From positions 1 through 5,095 of the forward strand of contig JACQEQ010000139.1 of the NCBI GenBank assembly GCA_016200445.1: a stretch of DNA of 5,095 nucleotides, given 5' to 3'. Shown here one piece after another: positions 4,523 to 5,095 of this stretch. The stretch's first letter is position 1; each line of letters opens with the position of its first letter. Made by a program: the position numbers and the translations under genes. Origin of the DNA: Gammaproteobacteria bacterium (lineage in GTDB: Bacteria > Pseudomonadota > Gammaproteobacteria > SG8-11). The notes beneath the pieces are model-generated. The model was not told the DNA's origin. It saw only the letters and a list, made by a program, of their open reading frames with translations, and made no database searches.

Positions 4523-5095
4523 TCAATCCCGGAAGCGACGTAACAGGTCTTGATAAGCGTCGATACGCCGGTCGCGCAGAAACGGCCAGATGCGGCGCAC
4601 GTTTTCACTGCGGCCTAAATTGACTTCGGTGGTCAGCACGGTGGAAGTTTCGCTCGGCGCTTGCGCCAGCATTTCGCCTTGGGGTCCGGCGATGAAGCTG
4701 TTGCCCCAGAATTGAATGCCACCGGTGCGCGTAGAAGCATCAACTTCCAGCCCGGTGCGATTGCAGACCACGACCGGCAGTCCGTTGGCAATCGCGTGTG
4801 CGCGTTGGATCGTCATCCACGCATCGAGCTGGCGGGTTTGCTCGGCGCGTTCATCGAGCGGATCCCAGCCGATCGCGGTCGGGTAAAGTAACAACTCGGC
4901 ACCGGCCAGCGCCATCAGGCGCGCGGCTTCCGGATACCACTGATCCCAGCACACCAGCACGCCGAGCTTGCCGACGCTGGTGGCGATCGGCGTGAAGCCG
5001 ATGCCGTTCGAGCCCTGCGTCGCGTCGCCCGGCGTGAAGTAGAACTTCTCGTAGTAGCCCGGATCGTCCGGGATGTGCATCTTCCGATAGGTGCC
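4523..5095 (-). CDS. aguB: N-carbamoylputrescine amidase (nitrilase superfamily), 5' end outside the window
   Basis: The frame runs off the right edge; 190 residues are visible of a protein normally near 290, so roughly the first 100, with the catalytic Glu, are missing. It closely matches AguB, which hydrolyses N-carbamoylputrescine to putrescine, CO2 and ammonia in the agmatine route of polyamine synthesis. The edge reads GTYRKMHIPDDPGYYEKFYF, and the Lys before MHIPDD is the catalytic lysine. Further on, GVLVCWDQWYPEAARL contains the nucleophilic Cys, followed by LLYPTAIGWDP, QRAHAIANGLPVVVCNRTG, GIQFWGNSF and the C-terminal WPFLRDRRIDAY block, all typical of the family. The ATG at 5080 is internal. 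A cytosolic enzyme is expected, usually paired with agmatine deiminase (aguA), which may lie beyond the window. The TGA stop is three bases before the DAHP-synthase-like gene, so the two are almost certainly one operon. Confidence 0.92.
   Translation of the reverse strand, partial: GTYRKMHIPDDPGYYEKFYFTPGDATQGSNGIGFTPIATSVGKLGVLVCWDQWYPEAARLMALAGAELLLYPTAIGWDPLDERAEQTRQLDAWMTIQRAHAIANGLPVVVCNRTGLEVDASTRTGGIQFWGNSFIAGPQGEMLAQAPSETSTVLTTEVNLGRSENVRRIWPFLRDRRIDAYQDLLRRFRD

Noticed and set aside
3975..4526. Minus-strand 183-codon frame overlapping the DAHP-synthase-like gene
   Set aside because: Arg/His/Pro-rich composition typical of a shifted frame in a GC-rich gene; the overlapping frame has unambiguous family motifs.

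Overview
The window looks like chromosomal DNA of moderate GC content from a proteobacterium, most likely a gamma- or betaproteobacterium. The reasons are an N-carbamoylputrescine amidase gene, a DUF486 membrane protein, a cyclic-nucleotide/rhodanese fusion protein and a RAYT-type transposase with REP-like hairpins. No rRNA, tRNA, CRISPR array or phage gene is visible, and the exact taxon cannot be read from the sequence.

Left half, plus strand. The window opens inside a gene for a cyclic-nucleotide-binding domain joined to a rhodanese domain (2-466). It stops a few residues after the rhodanese active-site loop. A plausible continuation of the rhodanese fold lies in another frame (453-509), so the gene is probably frameshifted and truncated. 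A fold-back repeat of about 150 bp follows (551-699), with 20-bp perfect inverted arms and an 18-bp central palindrome; it resembles a small non-autonomous mobile element. Next come a complete DUF486 small membrane protein (855-1196), a 222-bp intergenic region with two REP-like hairpins carrying GTAG tetranucleotides, and an intact REP-associated tyrosine transposase homologue (1419-2366). The transposase has substitutions in its HUH and Tyr/Asn motifs. A strong, probably bidirectional terminator (2386-2423) closes this half.

Right half, minus strand, read from right to left. A 5'-truncated N-carbamoylputrescine amidase gene (aguB-like, 4523-5095) is followed after 3 bp by a DAHP-synthase-family gene with an N-terminal ferredoxin-like domain (3392-4519). 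That protein has unusual substitutions at positions normally conserved in the active site. After 66 bp come a small YgaP-like/DUF2892 membrane protein (3134-3325) and a membrane-anchored J-domain protein (2477-3124). The first pair is almost certainly co-transcribed; the last two may belong to the same unit or have their own promoters.

The most notable biology is the transposase together with its hairpins. The reading frame is intact but the catalytic motifs are eroded, which suggests a domesticated DNA-binding protein or a dead enzyme that has not yet decayed. The other points of interest are the disrupted sensor gene next to the fold-back element and the divergent DAHP-synthase-like enzyme coupled to a polyamine-pathway gene.
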